Shown: positions 39,688-47,091 of the stretch, one piece after another
How positions within the stretch are numbered: the first letter of the stretch is position 1
Layout of the letters: each line of letters opens with the position of its first letter
Source: Deinococcus gobiensis I-0
GTDB taxonomy: Bacteria > Deinococcota > Deinococci > Deinococcales > Deinococcaceae
Reading direction: 5' to 3'
Length of the DNA: 64,000 nucleotides
Assembly: GCF_000252445.1 (NCBI RefSeq)
Contig: NC_017805.1
Span: forward strand, 62,001 to 126,000
The notes under the pieces: model-generated
What the model saw: only the letters and a program-made list of their open reading frames with translations
Told to the model about the DNA's origin: nothing
The model's database searches: none
Position numbers and translations under genes: made by a program

Positions 39688-39756
39688 GTGGACTGTTCCT
39701 GTTCCTTCTTCCGCCCCCTGGCCTGCTTCTTTCCCGGACCGCCATGTCGCTGCTGA
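39688..39756 (+). CDS. Leaderless cysteine-rich upstream ORF (possible attenuator peptide)
   Basis: A GTG-initiated 22-codon frame directly after the -10-like box. It begins VDCSCSFF and ends PGPPCRC, with five Cys codons (at 39694, 39700, 39724, 39745, 39751). Its stop (39754-39756) lies inside the permease gene, whose ATG at 39744 has no Shine-Dalgarno. The layout resembles the leaderless polycysteine short ORFs reported as cysteine-responsive attenuators in mycobacteria. The peptide itself probably has no role; translation of it may control the permease. Confidence 0.4.
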   Translation: MDCSCSFFRPLACFFPGPPCRC

Positions 39757-41615
39757 CCTCGCTGCTGGGTCGCCGCCTGCGGAGTGCCGAGGAGGGCGAA
39801 CAGAAGGTCGGTCCGGCGACCGGCGTGCCCATGCTCGGCCTGGACGCACTCGCCTCGGCCGCCTACGGTCCCGAGGCCCTGCTGACGGTCCTGCTCCCGC
39901 TCGCGGCCCTGGGGCTGGCCTACGTGCTGCCGCTCAGCGCCGTCATCGTCGTGCTGCTCGCCCTGGTCTTCCTGTCCTACCGGCAGACCATCGCCGCCTA
40001 CCCCAACGGTGGGGGGTCCTACACGGTCGCGAAGGCGAACCTCGGCGTGCGCGCGGGCCTCGTCGCGGCCGCCGCCCTGATGCTCGACTACGTGCTGGTC
40101 GTGGCCGTCGGCATCTCGGCGGGGGTCGGCGCGCTCATTTCCGTCTTGCCGGGCCTTCAGCCCTACACGCTGCCGCTCGGCCTGGGCATCCTCCTGATCG
40201 TCACGCTCGTCAACCTGCGCGGGGTGCGCGAGTCGGGGGTGGCCTTCATGGTGCCCACCTACCTGTTCGTGGTGAGCCTGCTCGCCGTGCTGGCGACCGG
40301 GCTGGTCAAGACGCTGCTGAGCGGCGGCCACCCGCTGCCGGTCGATCCGCCGCCGCCCCTGATGCCCGCCAGCGGGGCGGCCCTGAGCCTGTGGCTGCTG
40401 GCCCGCGCCTTTTCCAGCGGCTGCACGGCCATGACCGGGGTTGAGGCCGTCGCCAACGGCACGACCGCCTTCCGGCCCCCGGTGGTGCGCAAGGCCCACG
40501 TCACCCTGAGCCTCATCGTCGGCCTTCTCTCCGCGCTGCTGCTGGGCATCGCCTACCTCGCCCAGGTCTACGGCGTCGGGGCCACCGAGCCGGGCGCGCC
40601 GGGCTTCGAGAGCGTCATCAGCCAGCTCGTGGGGGCCATCGTCGGCAAGGGCGTGTTCTATTACGTCACCCTCACCTCCATCATCATGGTCCTGTGCCTG
40701 AGCGCCAACACGGGCTTCGCCGACTTTCCCCGGCTGTGCCGGATTCTGGCGACCGACGATTTTCTGCCCCACGCCTACGCGGACCGGGGCCGGCGGCTGG
40801 TCTACACCGCCGGCATCCTGACCATCGCCGCCGCGTCGGCGCTGCTGCTCATCGGTTTCGGTGGCGTCACCGACCGCCTGATTCCCCTGTTCGCGGTCGG
40901 GGCCTTCCTGGCCTTCACCCTGTCGCAGCTCGGTATGGTCGTCCACTGGTGGCGGCTCGGGCAGCGGGGCGGGCCGCTGGTCGTCAATGCGCTGGGGGCA
41001 CTCGGAACGGGCGTGGCCCTCGCCGTGATCCTCGTCAGCAAGTTCGCGGAGGGCGCGTGGGTCACCCTCCTGATCATTCCGGGGACCCTGCTGCTGTTCA
41101 CGGCCATCCGGCGGCACTACGCCTCCGTCGCGGGCCAGACCGCCTCGGCGCTGCCCCTCGACCTCAGTGACCTGACCGCCCCCGTCGTCGTCGTGCCCCT
41201 GAAAACCTGGGACGCGGCTTCCCACAAGGCGCTGCGTTTCGCCATGAAGCTCTCGCCCGAGGTCTACGCGGTCCATGTGCAGACCCAGGAGGCGCAGGAG
41301 ACCCCGGCCCTGGCCGACCGGTGGGCCGAACTCGTCGAGGAACCGGCGCGCCGGGCCGGGCGGCCCGTCCCCCGCCTGACCGAACTGAACTCGCCCTACC
41401 GCGCCCTGTTCGGTCCCCTGCTGGGGTTCATCGGCGGCCTGGAGCACCGCTACCCCGGGCGGCAGATCGCCGTGGTCATTCCCGAGCTGGTCGAGCGGCG
41501 CGCCCTGCACTATGTCCTGCACAACCAGCGGGCGACGACCCTCAAGATGCGCCTGTACTTCCGGGGCGACCGCCGCGTCGTCGTAATCAACGTGCCCTGG
41601 TATCTCGACGACTGA
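39744..41615 (+). CDS. APC-superfamily permease with C-terminal cytosolic domain (KimA-like)
   Basis: A 623-residue membrane protein with about 12 transmembrane helices (residues 25-430) and a soluble C-terminal domain of about 180 residues. The N-terminal GLDALASAAYGPEALLTVL, YPNGGGSYTVAKANLG and TGVEAVANGTTAFRPP are typical of the KimA/YdaO-type K+ importers and related amino-acid permeases, in which the C-terminal domain has a UspA-like fold (here VVVVPLKTWDAASHKALRFAMKLSPEVYAVHVQ). Substrate is uncertain: K+ or an amino acid. The ATG lacks a ribosome site and overlaps a Cys-rich upstream ORF. No c-di-AMP (ydaO) riboswitch was seen. Confidence 0.8.
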   Translation: MSLLTSLLGRRLRSAEEGEQKVGPATGVPMLGLDALASAAYGPEALLTVLLPLAALGLAYVLPLSAVIVVLLALVFLSYRQTIAAYPNGGGSYTVAKANLGVRAGLVAAAALMLDYVLVVAVGISAGVGALISVLPGLQPYTLPLGLGILLIVTLVNLRGVRESGVAFMVPTYLFVVSLLAVLATGLVKTLLSGGHPLPVDPPPPLMPASGAALSLWLLARAFSSGCTAMTGVEAVANGTTAFRPPVVRKAHVTLSLIVGLLSALLLGIAYLAQVYGVGATEPGAPGFESVISQLVGAIVGKGVFYYVTLTSIIMVLCLSANTGFADFPRLCRILATDDFLPHAYADRGRRLVYTAGILTIAAASALLLIGFGGVTDRLIPLFAVGAFLAFTLSQLGMVVHWWRLGQRGGPLVVNALGALGTGVALAVILVSKFAEGAWVTLLIIPGTLLLFTAIRRHYASVAGQTASALPLDLSDLTAPVVVVPLKTWDAASHKALRFAMKLSPEVYAVHVQTQEAQETPALADRWAELVEEPARRAGRPVPRLTELNSPYRALFGPLLGFIGGLEHRYPGRQIAVVIPELVERRALHYVLHNQRATTLKMRLYFRGDRRVVVINVPWYLDD

Positions 41616-41624
41616 GGTCCGCTT

Positions 41625-41647
41625 TCCGGCCAGCGCGGGTGGCCGGA
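41625..41647 (+). terminator. Hairpin after the KimA-like gene
   Basis: TCCGGCCA and TGGCCGGA form a perfect 8-bp stem with a 7-nt loop, 9 bp past the stop codon. There is no T-run. Confidence 0.5.
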
Positions 41648-41734
41648 TGACCAGTTCCGCCGCGCAGGGACGGGGACTAGCCTGAGTCAACGCACCGGCC
41701 CGGCGACAGGCCGCGCCCGAACAGAGGAGAGCAG

Positions 41735-42334
41735 ATGGAAAGTCATACACGCGGCCGGGCGCTGAGCCTGCCCGAAGAACTGAAGCGGCTGGGAGCGCCG
41801 TCGAGACTGGTCGGGGCTCCGCCCTTCGCGGAGGTCTATCAGGCGGAACTCAGGCGTCTCGAAGCCGTCGCCGCCTCGCTGCTGGGGACCGCTCCTGCCG
41901 GGGCGGCCCCGGACACCTCGCCCTTCGGCGGCGCGGAGGGACAGGTCCCGGAACCGCTCGGCCGGTACCGCGCGGGCCTGACCTGGAGCTACTGCTCGCA
42001 TGGGCTGATCCTCCACGCCCCCGGGCTGTGGGAAGAATTCGTCCGGAGCCATTTTCTGCCGCTGGCCTGGCCGGAGCTGGAGGAGGCCACCGACTACGAG
42101 CTGTGGAGCGCGGTCATGCCCGAGTTGTCCGGCCTGCGCGTCACGGTGGACACCTATGTCCGGCAGCGGTGGTTCGCCGGCGAGCACGGCCAGCAGGCGG
42201 CGGAGGTGCTGGCCTACCGGCTGTCGCGGGACGGCGCGTTTTCCGAGGTCATCCCGACCAACAGCTTCGAGAGCTTGTACCTGTACTGCCGGTCGAGGTT
42301 CAGGTCCCGCGTGCCGGCGGGCAGGGGAGCCTGA
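41735..42334 (+). CDS. Hypothetical protein
   Basis: I do not recognise this 199-residue soluble protein. It has a good ribosome site (GAGGAGAG) and a TAGCCT -10-like box at 41679. Notable segments are SLPEELKRLGAPSRLVGAPPFAEVYQAELRRLEAVAASLLG and LRVTVDTYVRQRWFAGEHGQQAAEVLAYRLSRDG. It has no signal peptide or membrane helix. It lies between the KimA-like gene and the respiratory operon but has its own promoter-like region, so functional linkage to either is doubtful. Confidence 0.55.
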   Translation: MESHTRGRALSLPEELKRLGAPSRLVGAPPFAEVYQAELRRLEAVAASLLGTAPAGAAPDTSPFGGAEGQVPEPLGRYRAGLTWSYCSHGLILHAPGLWEEFVRSHFLPLAWPELEEATDYELWSAVMPELSGLRVTVDTYVRQRWFAGEHGQQAAEVLAYRLSRDGAFSEVIPTNSFESLYLYCRSRFRSRVPAGRGA

Positions 42335-42356
42335 CGCTGCCGGGCCGTCCGGGCGC

Positions 42357-42362
42357 TACCGT
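42357..42362 (+). promoter_or_regulatory. Candidate -10 box of the respiratory operon
   Basis: TACCGT is followed by six nt and a GTG at 42369, which opens a 30-residue upstream ORF. It is the only promoter-like element found close to the cytochrome oxidase genes. Confidence 0.45.
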
Positions 42363-42368
42363 GTGGAC

Positions 42369-42461
42369 GTGCCGCCCGCCGATGCTGCCGCTCCCTTTGC
42401 CTCTGCCCTCTTCCTCCGCCTGAATCCGCCCCCCCGTACCGACCGGGCCGCCGCGCCGTGA
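42369..42461 (+). CDS. Small leaderless ORF coupled to ctaC
   Basis: A GTG-initiated 30-residue frame (VPPADAAAPFASALFLRL then a Pro/Arg-rich tail) starts right after a -10-like box and its TGA overlaps the ctaC GTG as GTGA. Since ctaC has no Shine-Dalgarno, this ORF may serve to deliver ribosomes to the operon. The peptide has no recognisable domain or membrane helix and its own function, if any, is unknown. Confidence 0.4.
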   Translation: MPPADAAAPFASALFLRLNPPPRTDRAAAP

Positions 42462-43420
42462 GTCCGCCGGGACTGCCCGTGCTGGAACCGGCGTCCTCGC
42501 TCGCCGCGCCGACCGGGCCGCTGATCTGGGTGACGCTGGGGCTGGGGGGCGTCGTCTTCGCCGTGGTGGCGGGCCTCACGCTGTACTTTTCCTGGCGTTA
42601 CCGGCACCGGGGCGCGCGCGGCGAGCCGCCGCAGATTTTCGGCAACGGCCGCGACGAACTGATCTGGACGGGGCTGGCGCTCGCCGTGCTCGTGCTGCTG
42701 TTCGGGCTGTCGTGGGCCGCGCTGGGCCGCGTGGACCCGCAGGCGGGCCGGGAGGGGTCGCCCGACCTGATCGTGACCGGGCAGCAGTGGTTCTGGACCG
42801 CGAGCTACCCGGCGGCGGGGCGCGCGGTGCGCGTGGCGAACGAGCTGCACATTCCCACCGGACGCCGCCTGCTCGTCGAACTGCGCAGCGCCGACGTGAT
42901 CCACGACTTCTGGGTGCCGCAGCTGGCGCGCAAGCTCGACGCCGTTCCGGGCCAGACGGGGCGGCTGTGGATCGGGGCCGACCGGCCCGGCACCTACCTG
43001 GGGGCCTGCGCCGAGTTCTGCGGCGCGCAGCACGCCTGGATGCGGTTTACGGTGGTCGCCCAGACCCCGCAGGACTACGCGGCGTGGCTCGCGGCCCAGG
43101 CCCGGCCCGCTGCCCTGCCCCTCGGCGGCGACGCGGCGGCGGGCGCGGCGCTGTTCGCCCGGCAGGGCTGCGCCGCCTGCCATATCGTGCGGGGCGCCGG
43201 AGTCGCGGGGGCCGGGGCCGGGGGGGACGTCGGCCCCGACCTGACCCACTTCGCCGCGCGGGGCATCCTGGCCGGGGGCGTCCTGCCCAATACGCCCCAG
43301 AACCTGCGCCGCTGGCTGCGTGACCCGCAGGCCGTCAAACCCGGCACCCGCATGCCGAACTACCGCCTGAACGGCCGTCAGCTCGGCGAACTGGTCGCCT
43401 ACCTGGAGACGCTGCGATGA
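42458..43420 (+). CDS. ctaC: Cytochrome c oxidase subunit II with fused cytochrome c domain
   Basis: A 320-residue protein. Two transmembrane helices (about 23-45 and 67-88) precede the CuA cupredoxin domain, whose ligands are visible in DVIHDFWVPQL and CAEFCGAQHAWM. A C-terminal class I cytochrome c has the heme site CAACH and an axial Met in TRMPNYRL. This is the caa3-type subunit II, which accepts electrons directly into its own heme c. The GTG overlaps the stop of a small upstream ORF and the stop overlaps ctaD (ATGA). Confidence 0.95.
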   Translation: MSPPGLPVLEPASSLAAPTGPLIWVTLGLGGVVFAVVAGLTLYFSWRYRHRGARGEPPQIFGNGRDELIWTGLALAVLVLLFGLSWAALGRVDPQAGREGSPDLIVTGQQWFWTASYPAAGRAVRVANELHIPTGRRLLVELRSADVIHDFWVPQLARKLDAVPGQTGRLWIGADRPGTYLGACAEFCGAQHAWMRFTVVAQTPQDYAAWLAAQARPAALPLGGDAAAGAALFARQGCAACHIVRGAGVAGAGAGGDVGPDLTHFAARGILAGGVLPNTPQNLRRWLRDPQAVKPGTRMPNYRLNGRQLGELVAYLETLR

Positions 43421-45120
43421 CCACCCGCTCCGAAGACGCCTTTCCGGTGACCGAGGCCCTGCCGCCCCGCGCCGCCCGCAACTTCACGCGCTGGATCGCC
43501 AGCACCGACCACAAGGTCATCGGGCTGCTGTACCTGGGCCTGGGGTCGCTGTTTTTCCTGGTGGGCGGCCTGGAGGCCCTGGTCATGCGGGTGCAGCTCG
43601 CGCAGCCGGGCGGCACCCTGCTGCGCGGCGAGACCTACAACGAGTTCTTCACGTTGCACGGCACCACCATGATCTTCCTGGCGGTCATGCCGCTGCTGCT
43701 GGGCTTTTCCAACTACCTGCTGCCCCTCCAGATCGGGGCGAAGGACATGGCCTTTCCGCGCCTGAACGCCTTCGGCTTCTGGCTCACGGCTTTCGGGAGC
43801 GCGCTGCTGTACCTCAGCCTGCTCGAAGGCCCGCCCTCGGCGGGGTGGTTCGCCTACGCGCCCCTGAGCGAGCGGCCCTTCTCGATGAGCCTGGGCGTGG
43901 ACTTCTGGGCGGCGGCGCTGCTGTTCATGGGCACCGGCACCACCCTGACCGCCCTGAACCTCATCGTGACCACCGTGCGCTACCGCGCCCCCGGCATGGG
44001 GCTGTGGCGCATGCCGATGTTCGCGTGGATGACCTTCATCAACGCCTGCATCATCACCTTCGCGCTGCCGGCCCTCAACGCCGCCCTGATCATGCTGGAG
44101 GTGGACCGTGTGCTGGGCGGGCGCTTTTTTCACCACGGGGGTAGCGCGCTGCTGTGGCAGCACTACTTCTGGTTTTTCGGGCATCCCGAGGTCTACATCA
44201 TGATCCTGCCGGCCTGGGGCATCATCAGCGAGGTCATCCCGGTGTTCTCGCGCAAGCCCATTTTCGGCTACGAGTTCGTGGCGGGGTCCACGCTCGCCAT
44301 CGCCGTGCTGAGTTTCGCGGTGTACGCGCACCACATGTTCGCGGTGGGCCTCGCGCAGCCGGTCAACCTCGCGTTTGCGGCCAGCACCATGCTCATCGCG
44401 CTGCCGACCGGCATCAAGGTCCTGAACTGGGTGGCGACCCTCTGGAAGGGCAGCATCCGTTTCGAGGTGCCCATGCTGTACGCCCTGGCCTTCTTGCTGC
44501 AGTTCACGCTGGGAGGCATCTCGGGGGTCAGCTTCGCGGTGCTGCCCATCGACTGGCAGACGACCGACACCTACTACGTGGTCGCGCACTTCCACTACGT
44601 CCTGATGGGCGGCACGCTGTTCGCGCTGCTCTCGGGGCTGCACTACTACTACCCCAAGATGACGGGCCGGATGCTGGGGCGCACGCTGGGCCAGCTCGCC
44701 TTCTGGCTCGTCACGCTGGGCTTCAACGGCGTGTTCCTGGTGCAGCACGCCCTGGGCCTGATGGGCATGCCCCGCCGGGTCTACACCTACCCCGATCTGC
44801 CCGGCTGGGGCACGCTCAACCTCATCTCGACCGTCAGCGCCTTCGTGCTGGGCATCGGGCTGGTGCTGGTGCTGGTCAACCTGTTCGTCAGCTTCCGGCT
44901 GGGCCGCCCGGCAGGGCAGAACCCCTGGCAGGCCTGGACGCTGGAATGGTTCACCGCCAGCCCGCCCGAGCCGGGCAATTTCACCGTGCTGCCGCCCATC
45001 CGCTCGCGCCGCCCGCTGTGGGACCTCGCGCACCCCGAGGACCCCGACCACCACCGCCCCAGCCGCCACGACCAGACCCACGGCCACATCCGCCCCGAGG
45101 AAAAGGAGCACGTGCAATGA
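43417..45120 (+). CDS. ctaD: Cytochrome c oxidase subunit I
   Basis: A 567-residue, twelve-helix catalytic subunit of an A-type heme-copper oxidase. Visible ligands: low-spin heme His in FFTLHGTTM; CuB site and Tyr cross-link in HPEVYIMIL; CuB pair in VYAHHMF; heme a3 and a His in VAHFHYVLMGG. LPTGIKVLNW carries the K-channel Thr/Lys region. It reduces O2 to water and pumps protons. The His-rich hydrophilic C-terminal tail (HPEDPDHHRPSRHDQTHGH) is longer than usual. It overlaps ctaC and ctaE by 4 bp each. Confidence 0.96.
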   Translation: MTTRSEDAFPVTEALPPRAARNFTRWIASTDHKVIGLLYLGLGSLFFLVGGLEALVMRVQLAQPGGTLLRGETYNEFFTLHGTTMIFLAVMPLLLGFSNYLLPLQIGAKDMAFPRLNAFGFWLTAFGSALLYLSLLEGPPSAGWFAYAPLSERPFSMSLGVDFWAAALLFMGTGTTLTALNLIVTTVRYRAPGMGLWRMPMFAWMTFINACIITFALPALNAALIMLEVDRVLGGRFFHHGGSALLWQHYFWFFGHPEVYIMILPAWGIISEVIPVFSRKPIFGYEFVAGSTLAIAVLSFAVYAHHMFAVGLAQPVNLAFAASTMLIALPTGIKVLNWVATLWKGSIRFEVPMLYALAFLLQFTLGGISGVSFAVLPIDWQTTDTYYVVAHFHYVLMGGTLFALLSGLHYYYPKMTGRMLGRTLGQLAFWLVTLGFNGVFLVQHALGLMGMPRRVYTYPDLPGWGTLNLISTVSAFVLGIGLVLVLVNLFVSFRLGRPAGQNPWQAWTLEWFTASPPEPGNFTVLPPIRSRRPLWDLAHPEDPDHHRPSRHDQTHGHIRPEEKEHVQ

Positions 45121-45704
45121 GCCTGCGCGCCCGCCCGGCCGGCTCCCACGCCGCCCCGAGTGCCCGCCCGAACGGGTTCTGGGGCATGGCGATCTTTCTG
45201 GTGACCGACGCGGTGATGTTCACGCTGCTGCTGGTCGCCAACATCTACCTGCGCCGCCACGCCGGAGGCGACCCGCAGGCGCTGCTGGACCCCGCCGCCA
45301 CCCTGCGCCTGAGCCTGGGCCTGTGGGCGTCGAGCCTGACCCTGGTGCTGGCCGAGCGCCTGCGGTCACGGGCCGTGCCCTCGGGCCTGCTGTACCTGCT
45401 GACGGGGGGGCTGGGGTTGGTCTTCGTGTTCGGGCAGGTGCAGGAATACGGGCGGCTGACGGCCCAGGGCGCGACGGTCGCCTCGGACCTGTTCTATACG
45501 GGCTTCTATACCGTGACCGGACTGCACGGGCTGCACGTGCTGCTGGGGGCGCTGCTGTGGCTGGTGGTGGGGACGCTGCGCCTGCGGGGCCGTCTGGGCC
45601 GCCGCCGCGAGGGGCTCAGTGCGGGCCTGGGCCTGTACTGGCATTTCGTGGACGCCGTATGGGTGGTGCTGTACGTCGCCCTGTACCTGTGGAGGGGGCC
45701 TTGA
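45117..45704 (+). CDS. ctaE: Cytochrome c oxidase subunit III
   Basis: A 195-residue membrane protein with five predicted helices, the short bacterial form of subunit III. It starts NGFWGMAIFLVTDAVMFTLLLVANIYLRR and ends LYWHFVDAVWVVLYVALYLW, the conserved HFVD region. It stabilises subunit I. The ATG overlaps the ctaD stop as ATGA, and its stop overlaps the TTG of the next gene. Confidence 0.92.
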   Translation: MSLRARPAGSHAAPSARPNGFWGMAIFLVTDAVMFTLLLVANIYLRRHAGGDPQALLDPAATLRLSLGLWASSLTLVLAERLRSRAVPSGLLYLLTGGLGLVFVFGQVQEYGRLTAQGATVASDLFYTGFYTVTGLHGLHVLLGALLWLVVGTLRLRGRLGRRREGLSAGLGLYWHFVDAVWVVLYVALYLWRGP

Positions 45705-46288
45705 ACCGCCCGGTCCTGCCCCGGCTCTGGCTGGCCGGCGCGGCCCTGGCGACCCTGGGCGCGCTGGCCCTGTACGCTTCGGGGGCCGCGGCGGCGCCGT
45801 GGAGTTTCAGTCGCCACATGGGCGCGCACCTGCTGCTCTCGCTCGCGGCGGCCCCGCTGCTGGTGGCGGCCTGGCCCGCCCCGCGCCGCCCGCGCGTGGG
45901 CGCGCTCCCCGGTTTCCTGATCCTGAACGCCGTGACCTACGGCCTGCACCTTCCGTCCGCCGCGCACGCCCTGATGACCCCGGCGGGTCTGGGCCTCGAA
46001 GCGGCGCTGTTCCTCGGCGCGGGCCTGCTGTTCTGGCTGGCGGCGGCGCGGGGCGGCCCGGCGGCGGCGGTCCTGCTGCTCGCCCAGATGGCGGCTTGCG
46101 CCCTGCTCGGCGCCGCCATCACCTTCAGCCGGGGCGCGTACCCCATGACGGCCCCGGCCGATACCGCGCTCGGCGGCGTGCTGATGTGGGTGGCCGGCGG
46201 CCTCGTGGTGATGGCTGCGGCCTTCGCCGTCCTCATCGGGCTGCTGGCCCGCTCCTCCGCAAAGGAATCCCATGAACAGCTCCTCTGA
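45701..46288 (+). CDS. CtaG-like cytochrome c oxidase assembly membrane protein
   Basis: A 195-residue protein with five to six membrane helices. SFSRHMGAHLLLSLAAAPLLVAAWP matches the HMxxHxLL motif of the caa3_CtaG family, whose members take part in copper insertion or assembly of caa3 oxidase. It starts at TTG (45701), which overlaps the ctaE stop and has GGAGGGGG just before it. It is shorter than typical CtaG proteins (about 280 residues), so it may be a reduced version. Confidence 0.72.
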   Translation: MNRPVLPRLWLAGAALATLGALALYASGAAAAPWSFSRHMGAHLLLSLAAAPLLVAAWPAPRRPRVGALPGFLILNAVTYGLHLPSAAHALMTPAGLGLEAALFLGAGLLFWLAAARGGPAAAVLLLAQMAACALLGAAITFSRGAYPMTAPADTALGGVLMWVAGGLVVMAAAFAVLIGLLARSSAKESHEQLL

Positions 46289-46520
46289 CTCCCGGCCTGC
46301 GCCCTCCGACGTCCCCCTGCCCCCCGGCTGGTCCCGCCCCCGCGAGCTGCCCGAGGCCCGGCCCACGCTCGCCCCCGCGCTGCTCGCCTTCGGGCTGGCG
46401 GGGGGCACGCTGGGGCTGCTGGTGTCCAGCCGCGCGGTGCTCGTGCTCGGCGCGCTGGTCGCCCTGCTCGGCGCGGGCCTGTGGGCCTGGGCCGCCTATC
46501 AGGAGACGCGCGGTGAGTGA
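46272..46520 (+). CDS. Small two-helix membrane protein of the oxidase operon
   Basis: An 82-residue protein: a Pro/Ser-rich N-terminus of about 30 residues, then two membrane helices (LAPALLAFGLAGGTLGLLVSS and LVLGALVALLGAGLWAWAAY). It overlaps both neighbours (17 bp and 8 bp). Size and place resemble accessory subunit IV proteins of caa3 oxidases, but sequence similarity is not strong enough for a name. A GGAATCC region precedes the ATG only weakly. Confidence 0.6.
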   Translation: MNSSSDSRPAPSDVPLPPGWSRPRELPEARPTLAPALLAFGLAGGTLGLLVSSRAVLVLGALVALLGAGLWAWAAYQETRGE

Positions 46521-47091
46521 CGCCCCGCCGGAGGTCGCGCGCCGCCGCATCCTGTCGGCCGCCGCCCTGGGCGCGGGCGGGCTGGCGGCGCTGGGGGCCG
46601 GCTACCCGGTCGCGCGGGCCATCCTCGATCCGGCGTTCCAGGCCGGCGGCCGGGGCGACTGGCAGGCGGTCGGCACGCTGGGCGACTTTCCGCTGGGACG
46701 CACGGTGCTGGTCACCTTCACGCGCCCCCGCGCCCAGAGCTACGCCGGGGCCGTGAAAAAGGACACGGCCTGGGTCACGCGGCGCGGCTCGGGCGGGCAG
46801 GGCGGCGACTGGCTGGCGCTGCACAACACCTGCATGCACCTGGGCTGCCCGGTGCAGCACCAGCGCGGCTCGGGGCTGTACTTCTGCCCCTGCCACGGCG
46901 GGGTCTACGACGCCGAGGGCGTGAACGTGGCCGGACCGCCCCGCATCCCGCTCCAGCGCCTGGGGATGCGCCTGCGCGGCGAGGTGGTCGAGTTGCGGCC
47001 CGCCGCCCAGCCGCTGCCGACCCTGGTCCTGCCCAGACTGCCTGAGCAGAGCGGCCCCCAACCCGGTCTGCCGGCCGAGGAGCGGCCATGA
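46513..47091 (+). CDS. Rieske iron-sulfur protein
   Basis: A 192-residue protein. The N-terminus carries a twin-arginine-like ARRRILSAAALGAGGLAALGAG anchor, as expected for Tat-exported Rieske proteins. The [2Fe-2S] cluster boxes are CMHLGCPV and CPCHGGVYD, with all four ligands (two Cys, two His) and the disulfide pair. It transfers electrons from quinol at the Qo site of cytochrome b (next gene) to cytochrome c. GTG start inside the previous gene; stop overlaps the cytochrome b ATG. Confidence 0.93.
   Translation: MSDAPPEVARRRILSAAALGAGGLAALGAGYPVARAILDPAFQAGGRGDWQAVGTLGDFPLGRTVLVTFTRPRAQSYAGAVKKDTAWVTRRGSGGQGGDWLALHNTCMHLGCPVQHQRGSGLYFCPCHGGVYDAEGVNVAGPPRIPLQRLGMRLRGEVVELRPAAQPLPTLVLPRLPEQSGPQPGLPAEERP

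Noticed and set aside
39588..39743. Possible c-di-AMP (ydaO) riboswitch upstream of the KimA-like gene, suggested by overlapping GC-rich inverted repeats
   Set aside because: The conserved ydaO motifs are absent, and the alternative stems (39591-39600 with 39659-39668; 39602-39609 with 39666-39673) lie upstream of the putative promoter, so they more likely terminate the preceding gene.
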